Origin: Muribaculaceae bacterium
GTDB taxonomy: Bacteria; Bacteroidota; Bacteroidia; Bacteroidales; Muribaculaceae
Direction: 5' to 3'
DNA: 64,000 nucleotides
Assembly: GCA_017547845.1 (NCBI GenBank)
Contig: JAFYNZ010000028.1
Span: 48,495-112,494 of the forward strand
Made by a program: the position numbers and the translations under genes. Positions 35,491-45,443 of this stretch are shown here, in pieces. Under the pieces are notes generated by a model. The model ran no database searches, was not told the origin of the DNA, and saw only the letters and a program-made list of their open reading frames with translations. The stretch's first letter is position 1. Every line of letters starts with the position of its first letter.

Positions 35491-36588
35491 TTAGAGGCGG
35501 GAGAGTTTTGATGAGAGGTCGGAGAATGATGTCGCTTGGTCGACGAGTTCACCCTTAGCATTGTAGATGTAGACCGCAGGGAGTGTCTGCACGTTGTATT
35601 TGATGGCGTATTGCGAACGCTCGCCTGCCGGGTCATAGACCACTGTCCATGGCAGATTGACAGCAGCATTCTTCCATGCAAGTTGGTCGTAGTCGAGACA
35701 CACCTGATAGAAGTTGACCCCTCCCTTGTTGGCTTCATAGACCTTTGAAATCTGACGGTTGACCACCGGACTGTTTTCCTCATTGAGAAGCGAGAAAATC
35801 ACCACAGTCGGTCGACCTTGCTTGAGCATATCCGAGAGCTTTTGTTCCACGCCGGTGGCATCTTTGAGAGCGATGTCGATGGCATGAATTTCTTCGGCTT
35901 GAATCACATTCTGACGACCACTTTCGGCATTGAGTTTCTTGCGGCCTTCGATAGCGACAGCTTCAAGCAAAGCCGTGCGTGGGTCAGAGGGCTTAAACTG
36001 CTTGTAGGCAGTAGCGACAGCCGCATATATCTTCAGATCAAACGCATCAGTCGGGTCGAAAAGAAATTTGCCGTCGATACTCTTATTGAGCACATGATAG
36101 CAGAGCAAGCCTGCCTTGCCGTCCTTAATGATTTCGGCAAATACCTTACGCTTGAATGTTGCGACAGCCGTTGAGTCATTGATATTCAAAGCATTAGCCT
36201 CTTTCTCAAAATTCATCAACGCCACAGCATCGTCAGAGCCGGAGAGTTCGAATGCTGTGTCGAATTTATTGACAGGAGCCATCACCTTTATCTGCTCAAG
36301 ACTATCGATAGGGAAATAGACATAGCGACCATCCATCTTCAAGCGATACACCTCAGGAGCTGATGGTGCTTCAAACGACATTGCAAACTCGCCGTCAGAC
36401 GAAGTACGCACCGAGTCGAGGGCAAACCATCGACCATTGAAACCACGCTCAAGCACAATCGACTTATCGTCTGCACCTTCGATTTTACCCGACACCTTGA
36501 ACTCATTGCTTCCACACGAGCCCAAAACGCCTGCCATCGTCGCGCCACACAATGCCAACGCGACATATTTCTTCATAGATTTCTTCAT
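35491..36588 (-). CDS. DUF4369/thioredoxin-fold lipoprotein lacking the CxxC
   Basis: A 365-residue lipoprotein (lipobox LGSC, Cys25) resembling the TlpA-like proteins of Bacteroidota. The N-terminal beta-domain (FKVSGKIEGADDKSIVLERG) matches DUF4369, followed by a helical linker and a C-terminal thioredoxin fold (about 255-365). The usual active-site CxxC is absent: the strand VVIFSLLNEENSPVVNRQI has no cysteine there, though the cis-Pro strand LPAVYIYNAKGELV remains. It is predicted to be periplasmic and inactive as an oxidoreductase. It appears monocistronic. An ATG at 36574-36576 is an alternative start. Confidence 0.75.
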   Translation of the reverse strand: MKKSMKKYVALALCGATMAGVLGSCGSNEFKVSGKIEGADDKSIVLERGFNGRWFALDSVRTSSDGEFAMSFEAPSAPEVYRLKMDGRYVYFPIDSLEQIKVMAPVNKFDTAFELSGSDDAVALMNFEKEANALNINDSTAVATFKRKVFAEIIKDGKAGLLCYHVLNKSIDGKFLFDPTDAFDLKIYAAVATAYKQFKPSDPRTALLEAVAIEGRKKLNAESGRQNVIQAEEIHAIDIALKDATGVEQKLSDMLKQGRPTVVIFSLLNEENSPVVNRQISKVYEANKGGVNFYQVCLDYDQLAWKNAAVNLPWTVVYDPAGERSQYAIKYNVQTLPAVYIYNAKGELVDQATSFSDLSSKLSRL

Positions 36589-36782
36589 ATCATTTCAAAT
36601 TTAGACACAAAGTTACAACAAACGAGCGAGAAATACGAAGCTTGCTTCAGTATTTTTCACAGCGAGTGCCGTAAAACTTATGTAAAGTTACAACAAATCG
36701 CACATAACAGCAACAACTACGCCCTCGACAATCCCGAAAAAGAGGAAAAATTGCTCCATCAGACTTTAAAGGTGAAGAAAAG

Positions 36783-36813
36783 TTGGTGATTCGATTAAAA
36801 ATCAGTACCTTTG
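36783..36813 (+). promoter_or_regulatory. Promoter of pnp
   Basis: TTG (36783-36785), a 20-nt spacer and TACCTTTG (36806-36813). The -7 octamer is identical to that in type B CRISPR repeats. The leader is about 35 nt. Confidence 0.75.
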
Positions 36814-36852
36814 CACTAATTTATAGATGCAAAAGAAAACAATAAAGAATTT

Positions 36853-39132
36853 ATGTTAAACGTAATCAAAAAAGCCATCGAGCTACCTGACGGAAGAACG
36901 ATCACAATCGAGACAGGTAAATTAGCAAAGCAAGCCGATGGAGCGGTAGAAGTGCGCATGGGCAACACTATGTTGCTTGCGACAGTATGTTCGGCTAAAG
37001 AAGCCAACGAAGGCGTGGATTTCATGCCTCTCACAGTAGAATACAAAGAGAAATTTTCATCAATCGGACGCTACCCTGGCGGCTTCTTGAAGCGCGAAGG
37101 TCGTGCAAGCGACTACGAGATTCTCACATCTCGCCTTGTCGACCGCGTATTGCGTCCATTGTTCCCTGATAACTACCACGCAGAGACATTCGTAAACGTT
37201 ACGCTTTACTCAGCCGACGAGAACGAAGCTCCTGACGCATTGGCAGGTATTGCCGCTTCTGCTGCATTAGCAGTCAGCGACATCCCATTCCAAGGTCCTA
37301 TCTCAGAAGTGCGCGTTGCTCGCGTCGATGGCGAATGGGTGATCAACCCTACTTTCGCTCAGATTGAACGTAGCGACATCGAGCTTATGGTCGGCGCTAC
37401 TTACGACAACATCATGATGGTCGAAGGTGAAATGGACGAAGTGTCTGAACTCGAATTGCTCGAAGCTCTCAAGGTGGCTCACGACGAAATCAAGAAGCAC
37501 TGCTTGGTACAAGAAGAGTTGAAGAAGGCTGTCGGCAAGACTATCCGTGAATATTGCCACGAAATCAACGACGACGCTCTCCGTGCCGACGTGCGCGAAA
37601 AGTGCTACGACAAGGTGTATGCCATCGCTCAAGCAGGTAGCGCCGACAAGCACTGGCGTGCCGACTCATTCAAGGCTGTGCGCGACGAATACATCGACGC
37701 TCTCCCCGAAATGACTGAAGAACAACTCGAAAACTACAACGAAGACCAACGCATCGCAATGGTGAAGCGCTACTACCACGATGTAGAGAAAGAAACTATG
37801 CGTCGTTGCGTACTCGATGAAGGCATCCGTCTCGACGGTCGTAAGACTACTGAAATCCGCCCTATCTGGTGCGAAACAGACTATATCCCTGGTCCTCACG
37901 GAGCTGCAGTGTTCACTCGTGGTGAAACTCAAGGCTTGGTGACTGTGACTCTCGGCACAACTCTCGACGAAAAGATTCTCGACGATGTGCTCAACCAAGG
38001 CAAGGAACGCTTCCTCCTCCACTACAACTTCCCTCCATTCTCTACAGGCGAAGCTCGTCCACAACGTGGCGTAGGTCGTCGTGAAATCGGTCACGGCAAC
38101 TTGGCTCACCGTGCACTCAAGCGCATGTTCCCTGACGGGTTCCCTTACACATGCCGCATCGTCAGCGACATCCTCGAGTCAAACGGCTCATCATCTATGG
38201 CAACTGTCTGCGGTGGTACGCTCGCATTGCTCGACGCTGGCGTGAAGATGAAACGCCCTGTAGCAGGTATCGCAATGGGTCTTATCTCTGACGGTCAGAA
38301 GTTTGCTGTCCTCAGCGACATCCTCGGCGACGAAGACCACCTCGGCGACATGGACTTCAAGGTGACAGGTACAGAAAAGGGTATCACAGCTACTCAGATG
38401 GACATCAAGTGTGACGGTCTCAGCTACGAAATCCTCGAGACAGCCCTCAACCAAGCTCGCGACGGTCGTCTCCACATCCTCGGCAAGATCGCAGAGACTA
38501 TCCCTGCTCCACGCGAAGACTACAAGCCACACGTTCCACGTCTCGTGACTATCGACATCCCAAAAGAAATGATTGGTGCTGTGATTGGTCCTGGTGGCAA
38601 AATCATTCAAGGTATCCAAGAAGAAACCGGAGCTACAATCTCTATCGAAGAAGATACAGCTAACGGTATCGGACACGTTGAAATCGCATCAAGCAATAAA
38701 GAAAGTCTCGATGCTGCATTGGCACGTGTCAAAGCTATCGTAGCTGTTCCTGAAGAAGGCGAAGTCTACAAAGGCACAGTGCGCTCAATCCTTGACTTCG
38801 GTGCATTCGTAGAATTCATGCCAGGTCGTGACGGTCTGCTCCACATCAGCGAAATCAGCTGGGAACGCCTCGACAGCATGGAACAAAGCGGCATCAAGGA
38901 AGGCGACGAATTGACTGTCAAACTCATCGAAATCGACAAGAAGACAGGCAAATATCGTCTCTCAATGCGCGTACTTACTCCAAAACCAGAGGGCTACGTA
39001 GAACGCGAACAGCGTCCTCGCTCTAATGGTCCACGTCCTAACGGTGGTGGTCGCCCTAACGGTGGCAATCGTGGCGAACGTGGTGGTCGCGGCAACGAAC
39101 GTCGCAACGAACGTCGTCGCAACGAAGAATAA
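36853..39132 (+). CDS. pnp: Polynucleotide phosphorylase
   Basis: A 759-residue 3'-5' phosphorolytic exoribonuclease, trimeric, a core RNA-decay enzyme. Domain order: RNase PH-like 1 (about 1-220), helical linker, RNase PH-like 2 with the catalytic acidic segment [16 protein letters not shown] (about 493-508), a KH domain ([18 protein letters not shown] near 575) and an S1 domain ([21 protein letters not shown] near 641). The last 45 residues form an Arg/Gly/Asn-rich tail ([18 protein letters not shown]), a likely extra RNA-binding arm. It is monocistronic, with a promoter and terminator of its own. Confidence 0.97.
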   Translation: MLNVIKKAIELPDGRTITIETGKLAKQADGAVEVRMGNTMLLATVCSAKEANEGVDFMPLTVEYKEKFSSIGRYPGGFLKREGRASDYEILTSRLVDRVLRPLFPDNYHAETFVNVTLYSADENEAPDALAGIAASAALAVSDIPFQGPISEVRVARVDGEWVINPTFAQIERSDIELMVGATYDNIMMVEGEMDEVSELELLEALKVAHDEIKKHCLVQEELKKAVGKTIREYCHEINDDALRADVREKCYDKVYAIAQAGSADKHWRADSFKAVRDEYIDALPEMTEEQLENYNEDQRIAMVKRYYHDVEKETMRRCVLDEGIRLDGRKTTEIRPIWCETDYIPGPHGAAVFTRGETQGLVTVTLGTTLDEKILDDVLNQGKERFLLHYNFPPFSTGEARPQRGVGRREIGHGNLAHRALKRMFPDGFPYTCRIVSDILESNGSSSMATVCGGTLALLDAGVKMKRPVAGIAMGLISDGQKFAVLSDILGDEDHLGDMDFKVTGTEKGITATQMDIKCDGLSYEILETALNQARDGRLHILGKIAETIPAPREDYKPHVPRLVTIDIPKEMIGAVIGPGGKIIQGIQEETGATISIEEDTANGIGHVEIASSNKESLDAALARVKAIVAVPEEGEVYKGTVRSILDFGAFVEFMPGRDGLLHISEISWERLDSMEQSGIKEGDELTVKLIEIDKKTGKYRLSMRVLTPKPEGYVEREQRPRSNGPRPNGGGRPNGGNRGERGGRGNERRNERRRNEE

Positions 39133-39160
39133 TCCCCGACCGACAACTCTCTAAATATCG

Positions 39161-39198
39161 ACGGCTGCCATCTCAACGATAGCAGCCGTTTCTTTTTG
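39161..39198 (+). terminator. Terminator of pnp
   Basis: ACGGCTGC pairs with GCAGCCGT across a 13-nt loop, followed by TTCTTTTTG, 29 nt past the stop. The T9SS cargo gene converges from the other side. Confidence 0.8.
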
Positions 39199-39236
39199 TC
39201 CTCATCTGCCCGGCCATCAGGCTGAGCACGATGGTA

Positions 39237-40757
39237 TTATCTGATGACGATTTTCTTAGCGAGACGACGACCAGCGCCATCTACAGCCTTGATGACATAA
39301 ATGCCGACAGGCAATTCAGCGACAGAAAGGCTAACAGAGCCTTCAGCCGATGCTTGCACTCTTACGACACCATCAAGCGCATAAATCACAGCTGTCACCT
39401 CGCCTACAGCTCCACCGACCGACACAACACCTGAGCCCTGAGCAAGAGTCAAGCTGCCGGCAGCATCAGTATCGAAGAGCTCTTCCACACCGGTACTATA
39501 GTTCAAGACCACTTCTTCAAACTCTGGATAAGGTTCTCCTACAAACGCCTCAACATATGGGAAGCAGAACAAGCCATCACAACTACCAGTCACACCCACG
39601 CCCTCGACAATGGTGTAAGTGTGAGACTCCACGCAAGAACCATTTAAATACTTCTCGCCATACACCTCGTAAGTCTTGCGTAGTGTGCCGTCGACACATT
39701 CGCGTTTCACACTTTTGACCTCAAGATTAGTGTTATTAGAGATATAGGTGTCGCCCACATTGAGATTGAAGTCATAGATGAGTTCTTCCTTGCCATCTGT
39801 CTGATAGAAATAAATCTCCCTGTCTTTTTCTTCCCACACGCTCATCATATAGACGCGCTTATCCTCTTCACGCAGATAAGCCACGCAGACATCATGAAGA
39901 TTAGGACTCTTCACCAAGCACTTGTGATAGAGCTTGCCATCAACCTCCACTGTGCCGGAAATGTAGCAATGCGACGTGTAAGAATAAAGACATGTGAAAT
40001 CATAACCATTTACGACATGCTCATATCTCCACGCCTTATCCTCCTTTAAAAGCGGAGCGTAGCTATCGACAATCTGCTGGTCATACACCGGATATGTCCC
40101 ACCTAAATAATCATCAATATATGGAAAGCAGAACAAGCCACACCAGTTCGCAGTCGCACCGATGCCTTCGACGATGGTGTAAGTGTGAGACTCCATGTAA
40201 GAATCATCAAAATGCTTCTCGGCATACACCTCATAGACCTTGCGGAGCACGCCGTCCATCTCTTCATATTTCACATCCTTAACCTCAAGATTGGCGCCAT
40301 TTGAGACATAGGTGTCGCCCACATTGAGATTGAAGTCATAGATGAGTTCTTCCTTGCCACCTGTCTGATAGAAATAGATCTCTCTATCTTTATCCTGCCA
40401 CACGCTCATCATGTAGACGCGCTTACCCTCTTCACGCAGATAAGCCACGCAGACATCATCAAGATTAGGATTTTCTACAAAACACTTGTGATAGAGCTTG
40501 CCGTCAACCTCCACTGTGCCTGAAATGTAGCAATACGTTTCGAAAACATAAGGCTCAGTGTGATCATAATTCATGCCTGAGTGAACATACTTCCACATCA
40601 CGCCATCTCTCACAAGCGGAGTGTAGATGTAGCCATCGGCGTCGCTATCTGACGTAGCGACCACTTCATTATTCTCTACGACATTAGAGAACGCTTGTCC
40701 GTGGCACGCGAGCATTATCGCCACCACCATAACGAATTGGTAAACTGTTCTTTTCAT
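39237..40757 (-). CDS. Secreted tandem-repeat protein with T9SS sorting domain
   Basis: A 506-residue exported protein of unknown function. A signal peptide (about 1-24) is followed by two copies of a roughly 170-180-residue module (about 44-225 and 226-405), both containing CYISGTVEVDGKLYHKC, DVCVAYLREE, RVYMMSVW and ELIYDFNLNVGDTY. The C-terminal 80 residues are a type-A-like sorting domain ending LPVGIYVIKAVDGAG and RRLAKKIVIR. The duplicated DNA is strongly conserved, so the duplication is recent or gene conversion is active. I recognise no family for the module. It is probably surface-exposed. Confidence 0.82.
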   Translation of the reverse strand: MKRTVYQFVMVVAIMLACHGQAFSNVVENNEVVATSDSDADGYIYTPLVRDGVMWKYVHSGMNYDHTEPYVFETYCYISGTVEVDGKLYHKCFVENPNLDDVCVAYLREEGKRVYMMSVWQDKDREIYFYQTGGKEELIYDFNLNVGDTYVSNGANLEVKDVKYEEMDGVLRKVYEVYAEKHFDDSYMESHTYTIVEGIGATANWCGLFCFPYIDDYLGGTYPVYDQQIVDSYAPLLKEDKAWRYEHVVNGYDFTCLYSYTSHCYISGTVEVDGKLYHKCLVKSPNLHDVCVAYLREEDKRVYMMSVWEEKDREIYFYQTDGKEELIYDFNLNVGDTYISNNTNLEVKSVKRECVDGTLRKTYEVYGEKYLNGSCVESHTYTIVEGVGVTGSCDGLFCFPYVEAFVGEPYPEFEEVVLNYSTGVEELFDTDAAGSLTLAQGSGVVSVGGAVGEVTAVIYALDGVVRVQASAEGSVSLSVAELPVGIYVIKAVDGAGRRLAKKIVIR

Positions 40758-41044
40758 AGCTTTTATATTTGACTAATTATTAAAAGGAGCACCATAAAGA
40801 GTGTTTATAATAGACACACTTAAGTCTTGACAATAGACCTTGGTGCAAAGTTACACAACCTATTCCTTATATGCAAATTTTAGCATAGTTTTTTTTGCAA
40901 AGTAGCTTTTTTATTCAACATAAATCCACTTAGATAAACTAAAAAGAACAATTTCTCCTTCCTATAGTAGTCAGCGACGGCGATGTCACCCTCGCTGAAG
41001 GCAGTTGCTATATTAGTGCTTTATCTTGGTTTTGACACACAGCA

Positions 41045-41365
41045 ATGCTAAGAGAATTGCATACTATGCCCGTAGTAAAGGAATTTGAAAAACTATTCCG
41101 ATGCAGCGACATTGACATCACAGCATTGGCTACATTAGTTAGTGGAGGCTTGTATTACTTGTCGCTCCACAAGGATAGAAGTCCTTTTTGTGGAATAGAT
41201 ATTAATACTGCCGAGGGATATGAACGCATCGAGAGAGCTATCGAATTTCTTGTCAGGAAGATTTACGAAGAAAGGGATATTCAAGACGAGAAGAAAGCTA
41301 TAGCACGCAGACTCCGTGAGGCCGGCGTGGATGAGGAGGTCATCAAGCGCAGCGTTTGGGGCTAA
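41045..41365 (+). CDS. Small unknown protein, possibly a truncated regulator
   Basis: A 106-residue protein with no signal peptide. The middle segment (ALATLVSGGLYYLSLHKDRS, then INTAEGYERIERAIEFLVRKI) recalls the ligand-binding C-terminal half of TetR-family repressors, but no DNA-binding domain precedes it: an in-frame stop lies at 41033. The last 28 residues (IARRLREAGVDEEVIKRSVW) recall tails of Rpn-type proteins. Either resemblance is weak. It may be a remnant or an intact small gene. It is convergent with the helicase-nuclease gene. The 287-nt space upstream holds nothing else I can name. Confidence 0.5.
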   Translation: MLRELHTMPVVKEFEKLFRCSDIDITALATLVSGGLYYLSLHKDRSPFCGIDINTAEGYERIERAIEFLVRKIYEERDIQDEKKAIARRLREAGVDEEVIKRSVWG

Positions 41366-41398
41366 AGGAATTTAACGAAGCTGATAATAATTAACGGC

Positions 41399-41427
41399 AA
41401 CGCTCACGGTCAATGATCGTGAGCGTT
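41399..41427. terminator. Hairpin between convergent genes
   Basis: AACGCTCACG pairs perfectly with CGTGAGCGTT around a 9-nt loop that can pair further. It sits 34 nt after the 41045 gene and 15 nt beyond the stop of the helicase-nuclease gene, so it can serve both. Confidence 0.65.
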
Positions 41428-41441
41428 ACTGTTTATAGATG

Positions 41442-44400
41442 TTATTTAATCTCGAGGACCGTGTCGCTGTTGACATACCACAGGTAGCCTTTGACGCTGC
41501 GGAATTTAGGCGTCTGACCGTCAGCCGACTTTATCGACTGGAGCAAATCGATATAGCGACGGACTTGACGCACATATTGAGCCTCATTGTGTCGTTCGCC
41601 AAACTTGTAGTCTATCACCTCCACATCACCGTCAGGGGTAATCACGATACGGTCGGGACGACGATTGGCCTTGTCGGAGCATAGAATTGTGCGCTCCGCT
41701 ATGACGCTTTGTGCCGGATCAAACCATCTTGCGACCTCTTCGCGACCGATACGCTCACGCAAACGCTCCTCAAAGTCTTCAGCTTCCTTTCGGCTGATGC
41801 GACCTTTGACGCGCATGCTCCTGATAGCCTTGGGAAGGTCGTCGATTGTGACCACTTGCTCCATGATGGCATGAAGTTTCTTACCCTCAAGGCGATGTTT
41901 CTCAGACTCATATTCATCAAGCAAAGCAGTGGCGTTTTCGGTTTCGATTTCGCCATCCTCCTCAGCATCACGGTCATCTCCGTTGGAGATAATATTGGTC
42001 GAAGCATTGACGTAATAGCTTTCGATGGTGGTCGGTTCAACAGTATTAGCCTTTTTTTCTTTAGCCTCCTTTTTCCACTTGGCAACATCGGCTTCAGTCA
42101 CCCCTCCGATGCGATAGACATCAGTGAAGAGGCTGTCTTCGGGATTTTCTGATTTTTCATGACTGATTTCTGCCGGGTCAAGCGTATAGTCAAATGTGTA
42201 TTCAGTACCGACACCACAGAGGGTCAAATAGTCGAAACATTTCATCAGATAGTCTCCAAGGAATTCTTCGGTATTAAAGCCACGCTCTGCAAATATGTAA
42301 AGTTCATCGACAGCGCGAGTGAACGCAACGTAGGTCTTATTGAGTTGGTCGACAATCACCTTATCACGTTCCCTCTTATAGTCTTCTTCATACACAGTAT
42401 CAGCAAGTTTATCCGACAGGTCGATAGGCAAGAATGGTGGTAGATTTTCTATTTTCACCCCCTCCGGCAATTTAGGCTCTACCCAGATATTGGTCGACTT
42501 GTTGATACCCAACTTCCAATTCGCTTGAGGGATAATCACACACTTAAACTCAAGTCCTTTTGACTTGTGAATCGTCATAACTTGCACAGCGTCGATACCC
42601 TCAGGTGACGAGATAGATGCACCGCTTGCTGACTCATTCCACCATCGCAAGAACGAAGCCACATCAGATGGATTGTTCTGACAATAGTCGAGCACCTTGT
42701 CTTGGAATGCCGAAATGAATGCTGCATCAGCTTCCTTATCATCTTTATCCACAAAGGAGCTGATGATATTTTCCACCAGTGCAGGCAACGCCAATGTCTT
42801 CATTTGCTTCAACACCGTTGCAAACACATCATTTGACTTACCGCTCTTAAAGCATTCGGCTAATATTTCCGAAGGAGTCATTTTGGGGTTGGCAGAACGG
42901 ATATAATTGTAATTGCACATGAAGTCACTCTGCTGAATGTAGCGACGCTTCTTATCATCAGGCTTAGCACCACCTGTCTCAGCATTCGCAACAAGTTTTT
43001 CCAAAACCGATACTATCAACTTGACAGCCTTTGACTCAGATATCTTCAACGACTCTTCGCTAATGACCGAAATAGGCGTGTAGCCTTCAGTGCCCTCGTG
43101 TTGCTGATTGTAATTAAATATCGACGCAATCAATTTCTCTCCCTGACTATTAGTATCAACAAGGAATGCTATATCCTTTTGTTCATAACCCTTAGCCAAA
43201 AGAGACTGCACTAAGTCACCCATTGAGTCGTAGACCTTTTGGCCACGACCTTTAAAAGGGCCTTTTGAGGCAGTCCTATACAGCGACACTTCGACATATC
43301 CGGGTTTATCAGCATTTTTGACTCGCTGAATCACATTTCCGTAAATATCTCCTAATCGGACACTACGATTGTCGTCAACAACACTTACATCACTCAATGT
43401 CTTCACAAGTTGAGTAAACATAGAGTTATTGAATTTGACTACATCACTATTGCTACGCCAATTGGTGTTTTCTTCAGGAGTGTTACCACGTATATCACAA
43501 TTAGGGTGAAAGCTTTGAGGCACAGTCTCTTGTATCAACATCGGCTCTGCGTTGCGGAAGCGATAGATGCTCTGCTTTACATCGCCAATGATGAGATTGT
43601 CGTGACCCTCACCCAAGCTGTTTTTGACAAGAGGCTCGAGATTGTGCCACTGAAGCGATGATGTGTCTTGAAACTCATCGATGAGAAAGTGGTTGAGATA
43701 CGACCCGATACGCTCGTATATAAATGGTGTATCGTCGTCGTTGATAATATCCTTTAGAATGCGATTGGTCTCGTTCAAAGGAATGATATTGTTTTCTTCT
43801 CTGAACTTATTGATGTTGTCCTTGATAGCCTTAATAAGCCCGAGATAATATATCTTTCGATTGTTATTTTTCCAAAAATTATCAACTTCTTCCCAATCGA
43901 GCATTTCGTTTGCAAGCTCAATCATAAGATTGACTATACCAGGGAATGCAGGAGCTTTCTTTCGTTTTGTCTTAGGGATTACCTCCTCATCACTGAGAGG
44001 TGTTTCCATCAAAGTGAGATCGACTATCGTTTTACCTAATTCAAAACTCACACTGCCCATCATCGGCACCTCTGCCTTCCACAATTTACCATAATTGGAG
44101 TTAATAAACTCCTGTCCACCATTGATGAGAGTTCGCAACTTGAGTTGCAAATCTTCAAATCGGGTTTTATGGTCTTTGTAATCTTCGCGTTGGGCATCTT
44201 TAAGGTCTTGGTAGACCTTTCGCAAGTCGGGGACTGTCTCAAAATATTGCATCAAAGCAGGCTCGACCTTGTCTTTGTACTCTTCGGAATGGAAGAGATT
44301 GCTGAATTTAATCAGTTCCTTATAGAGTGAGCCGCTGAAAGGATTCCACATGGCTTCTTTAGTCAGCATATCAGTGACCAAATTTTTAATCCAAAGTTTG

Positions 44401-44963
44401 GCATTGAACTTCTCTTCCTTCGCAGTCTTGTCGTCTGCCGGCGACTTGATTTGCGACAACATAGAGTCCACACCCATCTGCGAAAGATACTTATCATCGA
44501 GTTCAATCTGATAGGTGTCGTTGCGGTCGGTCTCTACAGCGAGAGTGCGAAGCACCGTCTGAAAGAAAGAGTCAATCGTAGAGACTTGGAAATCGGAATA
44601 GCCATGCAGCAAGATATTGAGTGCCGTCTTTGCTGCTTCTTTCACCTTATCGTCAGTCGTAGCAAACTCAGCGACGAAATCGCTCAGATAGTTTATATCC
44701 TCGTCGGCAAGGCCTGTGATACCAGCCAAGTCGGCAAGCGCACGAACGATGCGTTGCTTCATCTCGTTGGTCGCCTTATTGGTGAAGGTGATAGCGAGAA
44801 TACGCCCGTGAATGGCTTTCATCTCGGTTTCAGTGCGGAGACGATAGATGCCATTACCATGGGAATCAGTACCAACTTTTTTAGCCAAGTAGTCGCGAAG
44901 ATAGATTTTAGTCAGCGTGTAGGTCTTGCCCGAGCCCGCTGAGGCTCTTTGTAACTGTAGCAT
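41442..44963 (-). CDS. AddA-type UvrD helicase-nuclease
   Basis: A 1173-residue protein of the AddA/RecB family, acting in double-strand-break resection. The helicase core shows Walker A (QRASAGSGKTYTLTKI, residues 4-19), motif II (HFLIDEFQDTSSLQW, about 430), and later motifs (VMTIHKSKGLEFKCVII and YVAFTRAVDELYIFAE). The C-terminal PD-(D/E)XK nuclease is visible as RRPDRIVITPDGDVEVIDYKFG (about 1105-1126). An AddB partner is usually adjacent in Bacteroidota; none is seen here. It lies 7 nt downstream of the SUI1 gene. Confidence 0.9.
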   Translation of the reverse strand: MLQLQRASAGSGKTYTLTKIYLRDYLAKKVGTDSHGNGIYRLRTETEMKAIHGRILAITFTNKATNEMKQRIVRALADLAGITGLADEDINYLSDFVAEFATTDDKVKEAAKTALNILLHGYSDFQVSTIDSFFQTVLRTLAVETDRNDTYQIELDDKYLSQMGVDSMLSQIKSPADDKTAKEEKFNAKLWIKNLVTDMLTKEAMWNPFSGSLYKELIKFSNLFHSEEYKDKVEPALMQYFETVPDLRKVYQDLKDAQREDYKDHKTRFEDLQLKLRTLINGGQEFINSNYGKLWKAEVPMMGSVSFELGKTIVDLTLMETPLSDEEVIPKTKRKKAPAFPGIVNLMIELANEMLDWEEVDNFWKNNNRKIYYLGLIKAIKDNINKFREENNIIPLNETNRILKDIINDDDTPFIYERIGSYLNHFLIDEFQDTSSLQWHNLEPLVKNSLGEGHDNLIIGDVKQSIYRFRNAEPMLIQETVPQSFHPNCDIRGNTPEENTNWRSNSDVVKFNNSMFTQLVKTLSDVSVVDDNRSVRLGDIYGNVIQRVKNADKPGYVEVSLYRTASKGPFKGRGQKVYDSMGDLVQSLLAKGYEQKDIAFLVDTNSQGEKLIASIFNYNQQHEGTEGYTPISVISEESLKISESKAVKLIVSVLEKLVANAETGGAKPDDKKRRYIQQSDFMCNYNYIRSANPKMTPSEILAECFKSGKSNDVFATVLKQMKTLALPALVENIISSFVDKDDKEADAAFISAFQDKVLDYCQNNPSDVASFLRWWNESASGASISSPEGIDAVQVMTIHKSKGLEFKCVIIPQANWKLGINKSTNIWVEPKLPEGVKIENLPPFLPIDLSDKLADTVYEEDYKRERDKVIVDQLNKTYVAFTRAVDELYIFAERGFNTEEFLGDYLMKCFDYLTLCGVGTEYTFDYTLDPAEISHEKSENPEDSLFTDVYRIGGVTEADVAKWKKEAKEKKANTVEPTTIESYYVNASTNIISNGDDRDAEEDGEIETENATALLDEYESEKHRLEGKKLHAIMEQVVTIDDLPKAIRSMRVKGRISRKEAEDFEERLRERIGREEVARWFDPAQSVIAERTILCSDKANRRPDRIVITPDGDVEVIDYKFGERHNEAQYVRQVRRYIDLLQSIKSADGQTPKFRSVKGYLWYVNSDTVLEIK

Positions 44964-44970
44964 AAGTAAA

Positions 44971-45324
44971 TCAGATTATTTTCACTTTGTATCCTTTGTT
45001 TTTCAATATTTCAGCCGTCTTGGCTTTGCAGTCACCTTGGAGGAGAATTTCGCCACATCGCGACGAACCGCCGACTCCGACTTTGGTCTTCAACTCCTTG
45101 GCTATCTCTTTGAGCTCATCATCGTCGCAAAGGAAACCCTCAACGATAGTGGCAGTCTTGCCCTTACGAGCTTTGCGATCGGTCAGAATACGCAATGGCT
45201 CAGTCTGCAGTTTCTTATCAGTAGCGACAGCCTCATCTGCCGCATCATCTTGTTGGGTCGACGGTTCAAACTGTGGAGCATCGTCACCGTCAAAAGCCAT
45301 GCTTAAAGCCTCTTTCCAGTCCAT
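44971..45324 (-). CDS. SUI1/YciH-family translation factor-like protein
   Basis: A 117-residue protein, cytoplasmic. The C-terminal 75 residues form the SUI1/eIF1 fold: LTDRKARKGKTATIVEGF, then ELKTKVGVGGSSRCGEILLQG with the family's Gly-rich loop, and ILKNKGYKVKII. The N-terminal 40 residues are acidic and probably disordered. E. coli YciH is thought to act on initiation fidelity and stress translation; the role here is unknown. Confidence 0.87.
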   Translation of the reverse strand: MDWKEALSMAFDGDDAPQFEPSTQQDDAADEAVATDKKLQTEPLRILTDRKARKGKTATIVEGFLCDDDELKEIAKELKTKVGVGGSSRCGEILLQGDCKAKTAEILKNKGYKVKII

Positions 45325-45443
45325 AACTTTGTCTTATTAATGTTTATAGATGCGAAGTTACAAAATTTTTCGGTATTAACCAACAAGTCCGCGCCTCTTA
45401 TCGAGACACGGACCATGTTGCACTGTATTTTTTTGTGACGCTA

